A stretch of DNA of 8,373 nucleotides from contig BNVT01000050.1 in assembly GCA_025998295.1 (NCBI GenBank), forward strand, positions 1 to 8,373, read 5' to 3'. Origin of the DNA: Endomicrobiia bacterium. Lineage in GTDB: Bacteria > Elusimicrobiota > Endomicrobiia > Endomicrobiales > Endomicrobiaceae. Below, piece by piece: positions 6,378 to 8,373 of the stretch; position 1 is the first letter of the stretch, and every line of letters begins with the position of its first letter. The translations under genes were made by a program, and so were the position numbers. Under the pieces are notes generated by a model. It was given only the letters and a program-made list of their open reading frames with translations. It did no database searches and was not told the DNA's origin.

Positions 6378-8240
6378 TCATCTACGGTCACGATAGGCTA
6401 CATAATAACCATCTGCCATGCATTTTTGTTCGGCTTTGGGTATATTGTCAAAATCCTCTCTCACTTTTTTATCACTCTGAACACTGATTCTAACCATAGG
6501 TCCCTCTGCCTCAAGCTCTTTGGCTTTCGCTATAAGTTTTGTTAGGTTTTCGGGAGATACCAATATACATCCATCAGAGTGGTATGGCCTGCTCCCAGCA
6601 TGAATAAGTATCCCAGTACGGCCATGAGCATCACTTAACCGTAGACTACCCTGGGGGAATCTTTTAGTGGGTTTACGAATCTCTATGGAGTAAATTCCAT
6701 CCTGTATACATATAGGAATAATTTCACCATTCTTTAATTTAAATCCACCATTTTCCAAAGTTTCTACTGTTAGATCACCAAATCTAAGTGTTCCTGTAAC
6801 ACCTCTATCATTGAATGGTTTTCCTGTTTTGAAATTTTTAACATCCTTGCGGTATAAGGTGACAATAGTACTTTTTTGATTATTTTGCATTCCAGAAACA
6901 GCAGTTACCCCCGATGAACTACTTGTATAGATCAAGGATTTACTAGAATTCGATGAAGAGGAACCTGTTGGGTTTACTGGTTGATTTTGGGATAACACAT
7001 AACATGATATTTGAGGTGAATATTGGATACTTTGAAGAGTACCATTGCCCTTAGGAAATAACTGAAGATTAGGGTCATATGCAATCAAATTGTCATATGT
7101 ATTATCACAAGTTGAGAAGATCGATAGAAATGAACTTGTTGAGCTTAACGATACATTTAAAAGAGGGTTTTGTGGTAACTCGTATCCGTAGCGATAACCT
7201 AGAGGAGGTAAGTGTGACCCTGCATAATCGAATGACATAAGATAGGTTGGCAACGCTGTACGAGTTGGATCCCCGTGTGCATTGTTCTTATTTGCTAAGT
7301 TTAACAGACCCGATCTTGTTTTTGTTGAGGATCTCAATGCAGATGACCTTTGATATTGTACATCCACATTGTATTGCAAGCCCATCAATGGCGCAAAAAT
7401 GTTATGCTCTTCTCGAAGTAAAATTTGGTTTAAGTTTTGTTCTAGCGATGAACCTGAATAATTTACAGCCGACTCTTCATATCTGTGGGAAAAAATAGAA
7501 TTACGGCGATCATACCGCATCGCATCACGACCTTGTGCCCCATAGTGCAAACCGGCACGACTTCCACGAATCAATGACAATGATGATTTATTACGCGCTT
7601 TTTTTTCTGCAGCCGACTTACGGCTTTCATCTTTTAATTTATCAAGCAGCGCTTGTGACTGGGGTGAGACATAGGCGTTGTGGATGGGCAAGCTATATGT
7701 CGGTGGCAGACTGTTTACAGAGCTTGAGTCTATCCCTAATCCCACAGATAGTTCCATTCCTACTGGTCTTGACGTATTCCCAGAAAAGTTTTGTAAAAAT
7801 AAATGTGTTGACCGTGACGAGTTATTTGTGAATCTTGATGTAAGTGGACTTGCTGAGCTTGACGAGCTATTTAAGAAGTTCGATGAAGAACGATCTGCTA
7901 AGATATTTGAACCTGACGAGTCCCCCGAATATTTCGGTGTACATGGATTTGTCGAGACCGACTGTCTCCTCAGTAAGACCGAGTTCATTAGTTTGAGTGA
8001 TGAATAAATTTCCTGTAGTTTGCCCTGTACTGGATCATGAGAAAGGAACTTTTCTATGGGTGACAATGTGTTTGAGGAGCCCGACTCTACAACAGAGACG
8101 CTTTGGTTGTTACTACATACTCCCGAATCAGAGATGCGGAAACTACTACTCCCTTGAGCTAAGGCTGAGGAGAAAATAATTATACAAAATAAACTATAAA
8201 ATACTCTAACTAGTTTTCTCAATAGATTCCTTTTTTTCAT
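6378..8240 (-). CDS. Exported Ser/Asn-rich protein with C-terminal DUF5675-type domain
   Basis: The protein has 620 residues from ATG 8240. I chose this start because AGGGA lies eight bases upstream and the product then begins with a compact signal peptide: MKKRNLLRKL, a hydrophobic core (VFYSLFCIIIFSS), and ALA-Q for cleavage after residue 28. ATGs at 8249 and 8258 are alternatives. Residues 30-165 are low-complexity and full of Ser and Asn (SSSNFLNSSSSSAS). Residues 195-225 are charged and helical (LLDKLKDESRKSAAEKKARN). The middle is Tyr/Asn/Ser-rich without a known domain. Residues about 458-590 match DUF5675 in layout: VTLYRK, GTLRFGDLTVETLE, IPxCIQDGIYSIEIRKP, GRTGILIHAGSRP, SDGCILVS. 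His547 and the Ser-Asp-Gly-Cys with Cys558 resemble the His and SHGC motif of YkuD L,D-transpeptidases. Enzyme activity is not proven, and most DUF5675 proteins are far shorter. Confidence 0.85.
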   Translation of the reverse strand: MKKRNLLRKLVRVFYSLFCIIIFSSALAQGSSSFRISDSGVCSNNQSVSVVESGSSNTLSPIEKFLSHDPVQGKLQEIYSSLKLMNSVLLRRQSVSTNPCTPKYSGDSSGSNILADRSSSNFLNSSSSSASPLTSRFTNNSSRSTHLFLQNFSGNTSRPVGMELSVGLGIDSSSVNSLPPTYSLPIHNAYVSPQSQALLDKLKDESRKSAAEKKARNKSSLSLIRGSRAGLHYGAQGRDAMRYDRRNSIFSHRYEESAVNYSGSSLEQNLNQILLREEHNIFAPLMGLQYNVDVQYQRSSALRSSTKTRSGLLNLANKNNAHGDPTRTALPTYLMSFDYAGSHLPPLGYRYGYELPQNPLLNVSLSSTSSFLSIFSTCDNTYDNLIAYDPNLQLFPKGNGTLQSIQYSPQISCYVLSQNQPVNPTGSSSSNSSKSLIYTSSSSGVTAVSGMQNNQKSTIVTLYRKDVKNFKTGKPFNDRGVTGTLRFGDLTVETLENGGFKLKNGEIIPICIQDGIYSIEIRKPTKRFPQGSLRLSDAHGRTGILIHAGSRPYHSDGCILVSPENLTKLIAKAKELEAEGPMVRISVQSDKKVREDFDNIPKAEQKCMADGYYVAYRDRR

Positions 8241-8309
8241 TTGTACCATCCCTGCCATAAAAGGCCATGTTAATCTTTAATATATAAACCGAACTTCAAG
8301 AACATCCAT

Positions 8310-8338
8310 ATGTTACTTAATTTATTGCGTTAAATCAA
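8310..8338 (-). promoter_or_regulatory. Candidate promoter of the DUF5675-protein gene
   Basis: On the minus strand TTGATT (8338-8333) and TAACAT (8315-8310) are 17 bases apart, each matching four of six consensus bases, about 70 bases before the start codon. A TATATT nearer the gene (about 8280) is an alternative -10 without a good -35. Confidence 0.25.
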
Positions 8339-8373
8339 CTTTTGTGGAATTTTTTAAGTTTTCTAAAAATGTT

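Noticed and set aside
7247..8179. Several plus-strand frames of 60-109 codons opposite the DUF5675 gene.
   Set aside because: They are shadows of a long intact minus-strand gene and have no ribosome binding sites or recognisable domains.

Overview
The window is AT-rich and gene-poor. It holds three recognisable protein-coding loci separated by long stretches of decayed or non-coding DNA. Together, the low GC, the wide spacers, a frameshifted protease, a secreted Sel1-repeat protein and a second decayed reading frame suggest a host-associated bacterium with a shrinking genome. An intracellular alphaproteobacterium of the Rickettsiales or Holosporales type is my best guess. No rRNA, tRNA or single-copy marker is present to fix the taxonomy, so this is inference.

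Layout. Positions 1-419 hold a consensus extended -10 promoter in front of an unusual 50-codon ORF, then the leader of the next gene. Positions 420-1663 (+) are an S41 C-terminal processing protease. Signal peptide, PDZ domain and the Ser/Lys catalytic core are all visible, but they are spread over three reading frames by about six single-base shifts. Positions 1664-2186 are non-coding with inverted repeats. Positions 2187-3377 (-) are an intact exported Sel1-repeat protein with nine 36-residue repeats, a good ribosome binding site and a plausible promoter. Positions 3434-4620 have no intact gene. They contain a second, diverged copy of the leader element found before the S41 gene, a stretch that looks like an eroded reading frame, and a convincing rho-independent terminator. 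Positions 4718-5036 contain an ORF whose link to an ATG depends on the length of a nine-G tract. Positions 5388-5445 form a nested inverted-repeat structure whose inner hairpin could end minus-strand transcription.

Positions 8240-6378 (-) encode a 620-residue exported Ser/Asn-rich protein ending in a DUF5675-type domain with a His/Cys pattern reminiscent of L,D-transpeptidases. Downstream, in the same frame, 6377-5460 looks like the remains of another coding segment, broken by stops and frameshifts.

The three recognisable products all appear to be exported: a periplasmic protease, a Sel1 scaffold protein, and a possible cell-wall-associated or secreted protein. They are not in one operon and nothing in the sequence ties them into one pathway. 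I see no clear defence, CRISPR, phage or secretion system. The most interesting items are the poly-G switch, the repeated leader element, the nested hairpin element and the architecture of the DUF5675 protein.
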